Shown piece by piece: positions 25,256 through 33,799 of a stretch of DNA of 64,000 nt. Origin of the DNA: Avedoeria sp964651245 (GTDB lineage Bacteria; Chloroflexota; Anaerolineae; Epilineales; Epilineaceae); the NCBI GenBank assembly GCA_964651245.1, contig CAZYVI010000017.1:1-64000 (forward strand). The letters are read 5' to 3'. Position 1 is the stretch's first letter; every line of letters starts with the position of its first letter. Below the pieces are notes generated by a model. The model did not search any database. It was not told the origin of the DNA and saw only the letters and a program-made list of their open reading frames with translations. The translations under genes were made by a program, and so were the position numbers.

Positions 25256-26056
25256 ATGTCCCGATTCGCGCGACCGATCGCGGCCGTGTTCGCTGCCGCC
25301 GGAATCCTCGCCCTGGGCGCCCAGGCGCTTCAGGCGGCGCCGGCGCGCCAGACCAAGCCGGCCGAGGCGGCGGTGACGGTGCCCGCCGGCGGCGAGGCCG
25401 AGGTGGCCGTCCAGGCCTTCTGCCTCAACTTCGGCGAGCCGTTCCCGAAGGCCGTCACCGTCTCGTCGGAGAGCGCGCCGGCCGGCGTCGTGCAGGTGAT
25501 GAAGGCAGCGGCCCACGGCGGCGCGCTCGACGTCCTCCAGACCCAGATCGCGATCTGGCACCAGATCGAGGGCGCCTGGGGCTACAAGGACAAAGACGTC
25601 GACCTGACCACCGCCAAGGCGCTCGTCGCCGCTGCGGTCAGCGAGACCGCGGGAGCGCTGATGGAGCGCGGCGTCGCCCTCGACGCGGCCATCCGGGACG
25701 GCCGCGCGAGCGCCACGATCGACGGCTGGCAGGTCACCGACGCCCCGAAGGCCCTGCCGTCGGACGCGCCGTACCACGGCACGGGCACGCTGCGGGTCAA
25801 GAACCTCACCTCCGACACCCTGACCGTGCGGGTGCCGCTCGGCCTGGTGCTCAAGGCGGCCGACGCCGCGGAGCAGGACATGGGCGTCTACGCCGTGGAG
25901 CAGGTGGCCGAGACGCCGTCGGCGCTGCCCAAGACCGGCTTCGGGCCGATGGCGCCACACGGCGGTGGCGCGGGCCGCTGGATCGCGCTCGTCCTGGGCG
26001 CGGCCGTGGCGGTGACGCTGGGCCGGCGCGTCCGGCGATCGGCGACCGCGGCCTGA
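25256..26056 (+). CDS. LPKTG-anchored surface protein
   Basis: A 266-residue exported protein. N-terminal signal peptide (residues 1-28, ending QALQAAPA), a soluble domain with one conserved-looking Cys (AFCLNFGEPFP) and regular helical segments, then a classic cell-wall sorting signal: LPKTG at 224-228, a hydrophobic helix (WIALVLGAAVAVTLG) and a basic tail RRVRRS. A sortase would cleave between Thr and Gly and link the protein covalently to the envelope. No sortase gene is visible here, so it must be encoded elsewhere. A strong Shine-Dalgarno supports the ATG. The 13-base gap to the CAP-domain gene suggests co-transcription. The function of the soluble domain is unknown. Confidence 0.8.
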   Translation: MSRFARPIAAVFAAAGILALGAQALQAAPARQTKPAEAAVTVPAGGEAEVAVQAFCLNFGEPFPKAVTVSSESAPAGVVQVMKAAAHGGALDVLQTQIAIWHQIEGAWGYKDKDVDLTTAKALVAAAVSETAGALMERGVALDAAIRDGRASATIDGWQVTDAPKALPSDAPYHGTGTLRVKNLTSDTLTVRVPLGLVLKAADAAEQDMGVYAVEQVAETPSALPKTGFGPMAPHGGGAGRWIALVLGAAVAVTLGRRVRRSATAA

Positions 26057-26069
26057 GCGGCGACGCGCC

Positions 26070-26750
26070 ATGCCCGGCGCAGCGCGCCGGCGCGAACGCC
26101 GTCGGACGACCGGCCGGCGCGCGGCGGGCGGTCGCGCCCGTGCCGTGCGCCGGCCGAGCGGCTGGGGGGCGATCGCCATCGCCCTGCTGCTCGCGGCCCT
26201 GGGCGCGACGCAACTCGACGTCGATCTCGGGGGCGGGTGGGATTCGACGCCGGTCGCACCGGATGCGCCGGCGTCGGAACCGACCGGCGGCGGGGCGTCC
26301 GGCGCCGACAGCGCTGGCGAGGAGGGCGCGCCACCGGACGCCGCCGGCGTTCCCCGCGTCGAGGCGGCGGCCGAGGCGGCGCTCATGGCCGCGGTGAACG
26401 GGGCGCGGCGCGCCCACGACGTGTCGCCGGTGCGCACGTCGGCCCTGCTCGGCCGGGCGGCCCGCGGCCACAGCCTCGACCTGCGCGCCAGCGGCGACTG
26501 CGGGCACGACGGCGCCGACGGGTCGAGCCTCGAGGATCGCTTGGCGCGGCTCGACGCCGCGCTGGAGCGGTTCGGCGAGGTCGTCGCGTGCGGATCGGCC
26601 ACGGCCGACGCGGCGGTGGCGCAATGGCTCGACTCGCGCGCCCACCGGGCGATCGTGCTCGGCGCGTCGTACCGCAGCGCCGGCGCCGGCGTTGCCCTCG
26701 GCGCGACCGCCGCCGCGTCGCGCTGGACGGTCGTGTTCGGCGCGCCGTGA
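26070..26750 (+). CDS. CAP-domain (YkwD/SCP-like) protein
   Basis: A 226-residue protein. An Arg-rich N-terminus and one hydrophobic helix (AIAIALLLAALGATQL, about residues 35-50) anchor it; a Gly/Pro/Ala linker follows. From about residue 103 comes a bacterial CAP domain: LMAAVNGARRAHDVSPVR, LGRAARGHSLDLRASG with a His, GHDGADGSSLEDRL, FGEVVACGSATADAAVAQWL and SRAHRAIVLGASYRSAGAGVA. The two His and the Glu of the CAP cavity are present. Such proteins are extracellular and of varied, often unknown, function. The GTG/ATG region lacks an obvious Shine-Dalgarno but directly follows the LPKTG gene. Confidence 0.8.
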   Translation: MPGAARRRERRRTTGRRAAGGRARAVRRPSGWGAIAIALLLAALGATQLDVDLGGGWDSTPVAPDAPASEPTGGGASGADSAGEEGAPPDAAGVPRVEAAAEAALMAAVNGARRAHDVSPVRTSALLGRAARGHSLDLRASGDCGHDGADGSSLEDRLARLDAALERFGEVVACGSATADAAVAQWLDSRAHRAIVLGASYRSAGAGVALGATAAASRWTVVFGAP

Positions 26751-26777
26751 GGTTGGGCAGCCGTGAACACCGGCGTC

Positions 26778-26797
26778 GCCGCGCGGTGGGCGCGGCG
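26778..26797. terminator. Hairpin after the LPKTG/CAP genes
   Basis: An 8-bp stem CGCCGCGC/GCGCGGCG around a five-base loop, 28 bases after the CAP stop and 33 bases before the next start. No T tract, so its terminator role is tentative. Confidence 0.35.
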
Positions 26798-26829
26798 GAC
26801 GTGACCGCCGTCCGCGAGAGGAGGGTCCC

Positions 26830-27231
26830 GTGTACCTGCGCGCCCTGCTCATCTGGGCCGCCATCATCCCGCTGGCCATCGCCAACGGCGCGCTGCGGGT
26901 GGGGTGGATCATCCCGCGCACCGGGGAGGCGGTCGGCCATGTGATCAGCTGCTTCACGCTGTCGGCGGCGGTGCTGGTGGTGGCGTGGCTGGCGATCCCG
27001 TGGATCGACCCGCCCACCCGGCGCGACGCCTGGCTCGTCGGCCTGGTGTGGCTGGCGGCGACGGTGGCGTTCGAGTTCGGCGCCGGCCGTCTCGCCTTCG
27101 GCAAGACGTGGGGCGAGCTGCTGGCCGACTACAACGTCCTGCGCGGCCGGTTGTGGGTGCTGGTGCTGGCGGCGACCGCCGCCGCGCCGGCCGTGGCCGC
27201 GGCGTGGCGCGGGGTGAACGGCGGGCGCTGA
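26830..27231 (+). CDS. Small four-helix membrane protein
   Basis: A 133-residue integral membrane protein with four hydrophobic segments (ALLIWAAIIPLAIANGALRV, CFTLSAAVLVVAWLAI, LVGLVWLAATVAFEFGAG, LWVLVLAATAAAPAVAAAW). The pattern NGALR-x-GWI and W-x-E-L-L-A-D-Y-N resembles a widespread unnamed family of small membrane proteins (I recall homologues but no function). The GTG start at 26830 has the Shine-Dalgarno AGAGGAGGG. It stands alone between the CAP gene and the convergent hydrolase-like gene; the 91-base convergent gap after it holds only a weak hairpin. Confidence 0.72.
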   Translation: MYLRALLIWAAIIPLAIANGALRVGWIIPRTGEAVGHVISCFTLSAAVLVVAWLAIPWIDPPTRRDAWLVGLVWLAATVAFEFGAGRLAFGKTWGELLADYNVLRGRLWVLVLAATAAAPAVAAAWRGVNGGR

Positions 27232-27322
27232 GCGGGTCCCACAGGCCGCCGCGGCCACGGGTCTCGTCCGAGCCGAACCACCTCGTCGCGCCGGTGTCGG
27301 GTGGTGCGTCGAGGCGTCGCCG

Positions 27323-28129
27323 TCACGGCCGCAGCGTCGCCGCCAGCCAGCCCTCGAGCGCCGCCCAGGCGTCGGCGGCCGGGCCGGGGGCGGCGAGGTC
27401 CGCGGCGCCGAGCAGGCTGCGACCGGCGCCGCCCACGACCTCGACGGCGTGCGGGACGTCGGCCGCGGTCAGCGCGGCTTCCCATCGGGCGGTCGCCGCG
27501 TCGCGCTCGCCGTCGCCGACGAGGACCAGGGTCGGGATCTGGCTCGCCCCGATCGCGCCCAGCACCGTCGCGTCGGCGAAGGGCGGGCCGTCGAGGATGG
27601 CCACGCCGGCCAGCCGGTCGTTCGTCGCGGCGTAGCGCAGCGCCCAGCGGCCGCCGTCGCCCAGGCCGACGACGGCGATCCGCTCGGGGTCGACGGTCTC
27701 GACGCCCTGGAGATGCCGGACGGCGGCGTCGATGTCGGCCACGGCGCGCGCCGTCGGCGTGGTCCAGCGCAGCCACAGCGCGCGGACCGCCACGGCGGCG
27801 GCCTGGCCGCGGTAGAGGTCGGGCGCGAAGGCGGCGTAGCCGAGCGCGCCCAACCGGTCGGCCAGCGCGGCCGTCGCGGCGTCGAGGCCGCGCCGATCGT
27901 GGACGAGGAGGATGCCCGGCCGCAGGACGCGCTCGGCGGGCTTGGCCAGGTAGGCTGCGACCTCGGTCGCCGGCTGCTGGGCCGAGCGATCGGCCAGGCG
28001 GTAGCGGCTGTTGGCGACGTCGGCGGCGCGCGGGCCGGTGGCGGCGGCGTAGGCGTTGGCGGCGACGAGGCCGGCCGCGGCCAACGCCGCGGTGGCGAGG
28101 GCGGCCAGGGCCAGCCGGCGCGCCCTCAT
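27323..28129 (-). CDS. Dienelactone hydrolase-like pseudoenzyme, exported
   Basis: A 268-residue protein with a signal peptide or N-terminal anchor (LALAALATAALAAAGLVAA). The rest has the dienelactone hydrolase fold: PGILLVHDRRGLDAAT, GYAAFAPDLYRGQA and VDPERIAVVGLGDGGRWALRY. Active members have Cys or Ser at the nucleophile elbow (G-x-C/S-x-G-G); here it is GLGDGG with Gly157. The usual final His after a Gly-Ala is replaced by Arg in VGGAGRSLL. Hydrolase activity is therefore unlikely. The gene overlaps the stop of the FG-GAP secreted protein (ATGA), so the two are probably co-translated and may act together on the cell surface. Confidence 0.75.
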   Translation of the reverse strand: MRARRLALAALATAALAAAGLVAANAYAAATGPRAADVANSRYRLADRSAQQPATEVAAYLAKPAERVLRPGILLVHDRRGLDAATAALADRLGALGYAAFAPDLYRGQAAAVAVRALWLRWTTPTARAVADIDAAVRHLQGVETVDPERIAVVGLGDGGRWALRYAATNDRLAGVAILDGPPFADATVLGAIGASQIPTLVLVGDGERDAATARWEAALTAADVPHAVEVVGGAGRSLLGAADLAAPGPAADAWAALEGWLAATLRP

Positions 28130-29814
28130 CGCGCCGCGCCGGCGTGGGCGATCGGCAGCAGGATCCGGCCGGCGGCGGGCGGCGTCGCCTCGGCCGTGGG
28201 GGCGACGCCGGTGGCGGTGGGCGGCGCGCTCGACGGGTGGGCGGTGGCCGCGGCGGTCGGGGCGGGCGACGGTGTCGGCGGCACCGCCGTCGGCACGGCG
28301 GCGCGGTCGACGAGCGGGCCGAGGTGGAGCTCGACGGCGCCGGCGTTCTCGGCGCCGTCGGGCGCCGGGGCCTGGACGCGGCTCTGGAGGAGGTCGATCC
28401 GGCCGTCGCCCGAGACGTCGGCGAAGCGCCACTCGGGCACGGCGCCCTCGCCGTAGGGCACGGTGACGGTGGCGTCGCCGTCGTCGTCGCGGCCCGAGAG
28501 GTGGTGGGCGCCGCTCGCCAGCGGGCCGAAGCGGATGCGCCAGGCGAACGGGGCGTCGCTGCCCTGGAGGCGGTGGGCGGCGTAGACGAGGTCGGGCTGG
28601 CCGTCGGCGTCGACGTCGGCCCAGTGGTCGGCCGGCAGGCCGGTGAAGCGCAGGTCGCAGCGGGTGGTGGTCCGGCGGCCGGTCGGGCGGCCGGCGGTGA
28701 ACCAGAGGCATTGGCCCTCGACCGTCCGCACCGTGCCGAACTCGGCCAGGATGTCGGGGCGGCCGTCGCCGTTGGCCTCGACGAGGCCGACGATCCGCAG
28801 GCCGGCCTCGTCGCCGTCGTGGCCGAAGGTGAGGTCGGCCAGGTCCTCGACCTCGCCGCTGGCCGGCCAGTCGGCGCGGCCGTAGAGGACGGCGCCGTGC
28901 GAGCCGCTGAACGTGGCCAGGCCCGAGCCGTACAGCACCAGGTCGTCGCGGCCGTCGGCGTCGAGGTCGGCGACGTCGGCGCCGAAGCAGCCCAGCTGGA
29001 GGCCGGGCTGGCCGTGGATCGCCACGTCGGGCTTGCGCGCCAGGGCGATCGTCTTGGGGCCGGCGGCGTCCGACCAGTAGATCCGCAGCGCGCCGACCTG
29101 CTCGCTCTCGTAGCGCACGCCGCCCGCGGCGCAGCTGGCGACGACGAGGTCGTGGTCGCCGTCGCCGTCGAAGTCGCCGGCGAAGACCTCGTCGGGCATG
29201 GCCTGGGTTCTCTCCTGCTGCGGCGTGCGCGGTGGGTTGTCCTGGCGGATCACGAAGTCGGGCCGACCGGACTGGACGTTGAGGCCGGTGAACGGCCGCC
29301 GACCGCGGAACACCCGGACCTCGACAGCGTCCGTCTCGCCCTGCGAGCGCTCGTTCACCTCGATGGCGATGTCGTCGAGCCCGTCGCCGTCGAGGTCGCG
29401 CACGGCCTCGAGCTCGAAGGTGTCGTCGTTCAGCTGGTCGGTCTTGCGGTCCGGGAAGCCAAGGTCGTGGACGGCGGCCAGCGCCGAGCGGGCGACGAGG
29501 TCGGGCCACTCGGCGCGGCCGAGGGCGACGACGACCTGGCTGGCCCGGCGCGTGCCGCGCTGCGACCAGTGGTTGAGGAACAGGTCGGCGGCGCCGTCGC
29601 CGTCGACGTCGCCCGTGGCCTTGACCTCCAGCCGGGCGTCGGCGATGCCGCCGTGGATCACACGCCCCGGCGACAGCGGCACGATCGGCGCCGCGGCGGC
29701 ATCGGCCGCCCCGGCCCGCGCGCCGATGCCCGCGCCGGCGCTGACGCCCGCGCCCGTGCCGGCGATCGCGAACAGCGCCGCGACGGCCGCCGCGCGGCGG
29801 TGGTGGTCGTTCAT
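28126..29814 (-). CDS. Secreted FG-GAP/VCBS-repeat protein with LPIA tail
   Basis: A 562-residue exported protein. After a signal peptide (AAVAALFAIAGTGAGVSA) there are at least seven FG-GAP/VCBS-type blades, each with a calcium-binding acidic loop: DVDGDGAADLF, DLDGDGLDDIA, DFDGDGDHDLV, DLDADGRDDLV, ANGDGRPDIL, DVDADGQPDLV and DVSGDGRIDLL. They should form a beta-propeller. A Thr/Pro/Ala-rich linker of about 55 residues then leads to ILLPIAHAGAAR, the LP-type tail seen in other secreted proteins of this window. It heads a two-gene operon with the hydrolase-like pseudoenzyme. Probably an extracellular or surface-bound structural or binding protein. Confidence 0.87.
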   Translation of the reverse strand: MNDHHRRAAAVAALFAIAGTGAGVSAGAGIGARAGAADAAAAPIVPLSPGRVIHGGIADARLEVKATGDVDGDGAADLFLNHWSQRGTRRASQVVVALGRAEWPDLVARSALAAVHDLGFPDRKTDQLNDDTFELEAVRDLDGDGLDDIAIEVNERSQGETDAVEVRVFRGRRPFTGLNVQSGRPDFVIRQDNPPRTPQQERTQAMPDEVFAGDFDGDGDHDLVVASCAAGGVRYESEQVGALRIYWSDAAGPKTIALARKPDVAIHGQPGLQLGCFGADVADLDADGRDDLVLYGSGLATFSGSHGAVLYGRADWPASGEVEDLADLTFGHDGDEAGLRIVGLVEANGDGRPDILAEFGTVRTVEGQCLWFTAGRPTGRRTTTRCDLRFTGLPADHWADVDADGQPDLVYAAHRLQGSDAPFAWRIRFGPLASGAHHLSGRDDDGDATVTVPYGEGAVPEWRFADVSGDGRIDLLQSRVQAPAPDGAENAGAVELHLGPLVDRAAVPTAVPPTPSPAPTAAATAHPSSAPPTATGVAPTAEATPPAAGRILLPIAHAGAAR

Positions 29815-29900
29815 CGTCCGCCCCCTCCTGCGCCCTCCGAGATCGGGCGCCGGCGAAGGATGCCACGAACGGCCGGATCGGGCGATGGGGTGGGCCGTGC

Positions 29901-29906
29901 TATCCT
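29901..29906 (+). promoter_or_regulatory. -10 element of a probably leaderless message
   Basis: TATCCT ends six bases before the ATG at 29913, with no Shine-Dalgarno between. A start site about seven bases downstream of the box would coincide with the start codon. Confidence 0.4.
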
Positions 29907-29912
29907 GCCCCG

Positions 29913-30794
29913 ATGCCCCACCCGACCGTCCGCGCCGTCGTGCTCGGCCACGCCCAGGACGCCGGCGTGCCGCAGGCCGGCTGCCGCTGCGCCCGCTGCC
30001 GCGCCGCCTGGGCCGATCCGGCGCGCCAGGCCCTGCCCGCCTGCCTCGGCGTCGTCGACGCAGCCGATGGGGCGGCCTGGCTCGTCGACGCGACGCCGGC
30101 GCTGCCGGCGCAGCTGCACGCCCTCGTCGGGGCGGGCGACGCCCCGTCGCCGCGGCTGGCCGGGATCGTCCTGACGCACGCCCACATCGGCCACTACGCC
30201 GGCTTGGTCCACCTCGGCCGCGAGGCGATGGGCGCGCGCGGCCTGCCGGTGCTGGCGTCGCCGGCGATGGCGGCGTACCTGCGCGCCAACGCGCCGTGGC
30301 GGCAGCTCGTCGAGCTGGGCAACATCGCGCTGCGCGAGGTCGATGCCGGCGCGCCGGTGGCGCTGTCGGCGCGGTTGTCGCTGGCGTTCGCGCCGGTGCC
30401 GCACCGCGCCGAGTGGAGCGACACCCACGCCGTGGTCGTGGCCGGTCCGGCGCGGCGGCTGCTGTGGTGCCCCGACATCGACGGCTGGGCGAGGCTCGAC
30501 GACGGTTTGGTGGGCCTGCTGCTCGCCCACCGGATCGACATCGCCTGCCTCGACGCGACGTTCCTCACGCCGGACGAGCTCGGCGGGCGCGACGCGTCCG
30601 AGGTGCCGCACCCGCTGGCCGGCGACACCGCGGCGGCCGTGGCTTCGGCGCGGGCGGCGGGCTGGGCGGGCGAGGCCTGGCTGATCCACTTCAACCACAC
30701 GAACCGGCTGCTGGACGACGATGCCGCCTCCGCCGGCTGGGCCGAGGCGCACGCGGTCGGGCTGGGGCGGTCCGGGCATCGCTGGGCGCTCTGA
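29913..30794 (+). CDS. MBL-fold metal-dependent hydrolase, PqqB-like
   Basis: A 293-residue cytoplasmic metallo-beta-lactamase-fold protein. It begins with LGHAQDAGVPQAGCRCARC, a segment with Cys residues found in PqqB-related hydrolases, and has the metal motif LTHAHIGHYAGL (HxHxGH; the usual Asp is Gly, which is normal in this subgroup), a further His in VPHRAEWSDTHAV, Asp in WCPDIDGW and a late IHFNHTN. The substrate is unknown; no PQQ genes are nearby, so PQQ synthesis is unlikely. The ATG follows a -10 box at six bases, suggesting a leaderless transcript. The 129-base gap after it contains only GC-rich imperfect hairpins. Confidence 0.85.
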   Translation: MPHPTVRAVVLGHAQDAGVPQAGCRCARCRAAWADPARQALPACLGVVDAADGAAWLVDATPALPAQLHALVGAGDAPSPRLAGIVLTHAHIGHYAGLVHLGREAMGARGLPVLASPAMAAYLRANAPWRQLVELGNIALREVDAGAPVALSARLSLAFAPVPHRAEWSDTHAVVVAGPARRLLWCPDIDGWARLDDGLVGLLLAHRIDIACLDATFLTPDELGGRDASEVPHPLAGDTAAAVASARAAGWAGEAWLIHFNHTNRLLDDDAASAGWAEAHAVGLGRSGHRWAL

Positions 30795-30923
30795 CAACGC
30801 CGGCGCGGCCGTGACCGCGCCCGCGTCCGCCGCCGCGGCCGACCGCGTGGCCGAATCGGGGGCCGCGGCCCGATCGGGCACGGCGGCGGCGGGCCATCGA
30901 ACGACCGACGAAGGAGCGCGACG

Positions 30924-32612
30924 ATGGGTATCGCCGGGGACATCGCCGTGGTCGTCGTGGCCGCGTTCGCCGGCGGCTGGGTGGCGCAGCGGCTCGGCCA
31001 GCCGCTGATCCTGGGCTACATCCTGGCCGGGGTGGCGGTCGGCCCCTACACCGGCGGCGTCTCGGTCAGCGACCCGCACCAGCTCGAGCTGCTGGCCGAG
31101 ATCGGGGTGGCGCTGCTGCTGTTCGCGCTGGGCGTCGAGTTCTCGCTCCGCGAGCTGCGGGCGGTGGGGCGGGTGGCGCTGCTGGGGACGCCGCTGCAGG
31201 TGGCGCTGTCGGCGGCGCTGGGCGGCGGCCTCGGGCTGGCGCTGGGCTGGCCGCCGATCGCGGCGGCGTGGCTGGGCGGGGTGGCGGCGCTGTCGAGCAC
31301 GCTGGTGGTGCTCAAGGTGCTCACGGCGCGCGGCGAGGTCGACTCGCGCCCCGGGCGGATCATGATCGGGATGCTCATCATGCAGGATCTGCTGGCGGTG
31401 CCGATGCTGATCCTGCTGCCGCGGCTGGGCGACCTGGCCGGCGGCGCGGCGGCGCTGGCGGGGGTGGCGGTGCGGGCCGTCGGGCTCGTGGTGCTGCTCG
31501 TGTTCGTGGGCGGGCGGGTGGTGCCGCGGGTCATGGCCCAGATCGCCCGGTGGCAGTCGCGCGAGCTGTTCCTCGTCGCGGTCACGGCGCTCGGGCTCGG
31601 GGTGGCCTATCTGTCGTGGCGGGCGGGGCTGTCGTTCGCGTTCGGGGCGTTCCTGGCCGGGCTGGTGATCAGCGAGAGCGTCTACAGCCACCAGGCGCTG
31701 GGCGACATCATCCCGCTGCGCGATGTGTTCGGGATGCTGTTCTTCGTCTCGGTCGGGATGCTCATCGACCCGGCCTTCGTCTGGGACCACCTGGCGGTCG
31801 TCGTGGCGGTGGCGCTGGTGGTGTTGGTCGGCAAGGCCCTGGTGGTCTGGCTGGCGGTCCGCGGCGCCGGGCACCCGGGCGCGGTGGCGTTCACGGCGGC
31901 GCTGGGGCTGTGCGGCATGGGCGAGTTCAGCTTCGTGTTCGTGCGCGAGGGCACGCGCAGCGGGGCGCTCGACGCCGAGCACGCCGCGCTGGCGCTGTCG
32001 GCCACCGTCCTGACGATGCTGGTGACGCCGCCGCTGCTGGCCGCCGCGCCGCGCGTCCGCCGCTGGCTGGGCGGGCCGTCGATCCACCCGACGGCGTCGG
32101 TGGTGCCGCCGGCGGCGCCGCACGTCATCGTGCTGGGCCTCGGGCGGGTGGGCGTCCACATCGTCGACGCCCTCGAGTCGCTGGCGATCCCGCTCGTGGC
32201 GGTCGACCTCGACCCCGACCGCGTCGCCGAGGCGGAAGCCCGCGGCCGCCGCGCCGTGTACGGCGACGCCGCGTCGCCGACCGTGCTGGCCGCGGCCGGC
32301 ATCGGCCGCGCCCGGCTTGTCGTGGCAGCGCTGTCGTCGGCGGCGGCGGTGCGCTCGATCGTCCATACGATCGGCGAGACCCGGCCGGAACTGCCGATCA
32401 TCGCCCGCGCCACCGACCCCGAGGCGCTGGCCGACCTCCGGGCGCTGGGCGTCTGCTACGCCGTCCAGCCCGAGTTCGAGGGCAGCGTGGCGATGCTGAC
32501 GGCCGCCCTCGAGCAGCTGGCGGTGCCGGAGGACACGATCGAGCGACAGACCGACGCGGTCCGGGCGGCGCTGTACGCCGGGGCGGGAGAGGCGACATTG
32601 GGCGGTGGCTGA
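30924..32612 (+). CDS. CPA2-family cation:proton antiporter with TrkA_N domain
   Basis: A 562-residue KefB/YbaL-type transporter that exchanges K+ or Na+ for protons across the membrane. The first 375 residues hold about 12 transmembrane segments with family motifs GQPLILGYILAGVAVGP, LLLFALGVEFSLREL, the SSTLVVLKVL helix, MLIMQDLLAVPML with the ion-binding Gln-Asp, and FGAFLAGLVISES. From about residue 390 a regulatory TrkA_N (RCK) NAD-binding domain follows: HVIVLGLGRVGVHIVDAL. The ATG has a Shine-Dalgarno AAGGAG. The last eight bases overlap the kinase gene. It should contribute to pH or osmotic homeostasis. Confidence 0.93.
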   Translation: MGIAGDIAVVVVAAFAGGWVAQRLGQPLILGYILAGVAVGPYTGGVSVSDPHQLELLAEIGVALLLFALGVEFSLRELRAVGRVALLGTPLQVALSAALGGGLGLALGWPPIAAAWLGGVAALSSTLVVLKVLTARGEVDSRPGRIMIGMLIMQDLLAVPMLILLPRLGDLAGGAAALAGVAVRAVGLVVLLVFVGGRVVPRVMAQIARWQSRELFLVAVTALGLGVAYLSWRAGLSFAFGAFLAGLVISESVYSHQALGDIIPLRDVFGMLFFVSVGMLIDPAFVWDHLAVVVAVALVVLVGKALVVWLAVRGAGHPGAVAFTAALGLCGMGEFSFVFVREGTRSGALDAEHAALALSATVLTMLVTPPLLAAAPRVRRWLGGPSIHPTASVVPPAAPHVIVLGLGRVGVHIVDALESLAIPLVAVDLDPDRVAEAEARGRRAVYGDAASPTVLAAAGIGRARLVVAALSSAAAVRSIVHTIGETRPELPIIARATDPEALADLRALGVCYAVQPEFEGSVAMLTAALEQLAVPEDTIERQTDAVRAALYAGAGEATLGGG

Positions 32613-33666
32613 GCGACGGCCTCTGCCATCGGACCCGAGACGGATCGCGCCGCCCCTGGCCGTCGGCCCCGCCCTCCGCCGAACGCTGCTCGATGTCCAC
32701 GGCCCCGCCGCCGCGGCCTGGATCGACGGCCTGCCGGCGCTGCTCGCGGCGTGCGCCGCGCGCTGGCGGCTGGCGATTGGGGCGCCGTTCGCGCCGCCGA
32801 GCTACGCCTTCGTGGCGCCGGCGCGGCGGGCCGACGGGGCGGCCGTCGTCGTCAAGGCGGCGCCGCCCGGCCGCGCCCTGGCTGCCGAGGCCGCCGCGCT
32901 CGCGGCGTTCGACGGCCGCGGCGCCGTCCGGCTGCTCGCGGCCGACCTGGCGCGCGGCGTCGTGCTGCTCGAGCGCGTCCAGCCCGGCACGCCGCTGCTG
33001 GCGCTCGTCGAAGCCGGCCGCGACGACGAGGCGACCGCCGTGGCCGCATCGGTCATGCGGGGGTTGCAGCATCCGTCGCCCGCGATGCCGCCACCCACGC
33101 TCGGCTTCCCCACCGTCGCCGACTGGGTCGGCGGCCTGGCGCGGCTGCGGGCGAGGTACGACGGCGGCACCGGGCCGCTCCCGGCGCGGCTGGTGGCGCG
33201 GGCCGAGGCGCTGGCCGCCGCGCTGGGGGGACCAGAAGCGGTCGCGCCCGCGGCGGCGATGGCGACATCGCCGCCGGCCGCGCCGCCCGCACCGCGCCCC
33301 GCGCTGCTGCACGGCGACCTTCACCACGGCAACGTCCTCGACGGCGGCGCCGACGGCTGGCGGGCGATCGATCCACACGGCGTCGTCGGCGAGCCGGCGT
33401 TCGAGGCGGCGGCGCTGCTGCGCAACCCGCTGCCGTGGTTGCTGGCCGGCGGCGAGCGGGCGGCGCGCGACATCCTGGCGCGCCGCATCGCCATCCTGGC
33501 CGAGGCGCTCGACGCCGAGCCGGCGCGCGTGGCGGGCTGGGGGCTCGTCGGGGCGGTGTTGAGCGCGTGGTGGTCGGTCGAGGACCATGGCGCGGGCTGG
33601 GAGGGGGCGATCGCGGTCGCGGCGGCGATCGAGGGGACGATGACGGGCGGGCGGGCCGCGGTCTGA
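32605..33666 (+). CDS. Aminoglycoside 6-phosphotransferase-like kinase (APH(6)/StrB type)
   Basis: A 353-residue small-molecule kinase of the aminoglycoside/hydroxyurea antibiotic resistance family (PF04655). N-terminal lobe with WRLAIGAPFAPPSYAFVAP and the ATP-lysine strand VVVKAAPPGRALAAE; then LERVQPGTPL as hinge, the Brenner catalytic loop LLHGDLHHGNVL (Asp and Asn present) and the metal-binding DPHG, which aligns with DPKG in StrB. All catalytic residues are present. The GTG start overlaps the antiporter stop by eight bases. Resistance activity is not implied: chromosomal members often have unknown substrates. Confidence 0.83.
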   Translation: MAERRPLPSDPRRIAPPLAVGPALRRTLLDVHGPAAAAWIDGLPALLAACAARWRLAIGAPFAPPSYAFVAPARRADGAAVVVKAAPPGRALAAEAAALAAFDGRGAVRLLAADLARGVVLLERVQPGTPLLALVEAGRDDEATAVAASVMRGLQHPSPAMPPPTLGFPTVADWVGGLARLRARYDGGTGPLPARLVARAEALAAALGGPEAVAPAAAMATSPPAAPPAPRPALLHGDLHHGNVLDGGADGWRAIDPHGVVGEPAFEAAALLRNPLPWLLAGGERAARDILARRIAILAEALDAEPARVAGWGLVGAVLSAWWSVEDHGAGWEGAIAVAAAIEGTMTGGRAAV

Positions 33667-33799
33667 GCGCCGGCCGAGATGGCCCGCAATTGGCGTCCGA
33701 AGCGGTCTGCCGCGGCCGCCCTCGCGGGTTATGCGGGATGTCGTGCGCCTAGCGGCGCGGCGACGCCGCGCGATCATCGCTGCAACCAAGGACAGCGCC

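Noticed and set aside
30840..30885. Terminator between the MBL-fold gene and the antiporter gene
   Set aside because: CCGAATCGGG and CCCGATCGG can pair only with a bulge, and no T tract follows; support is too weak for a feature.
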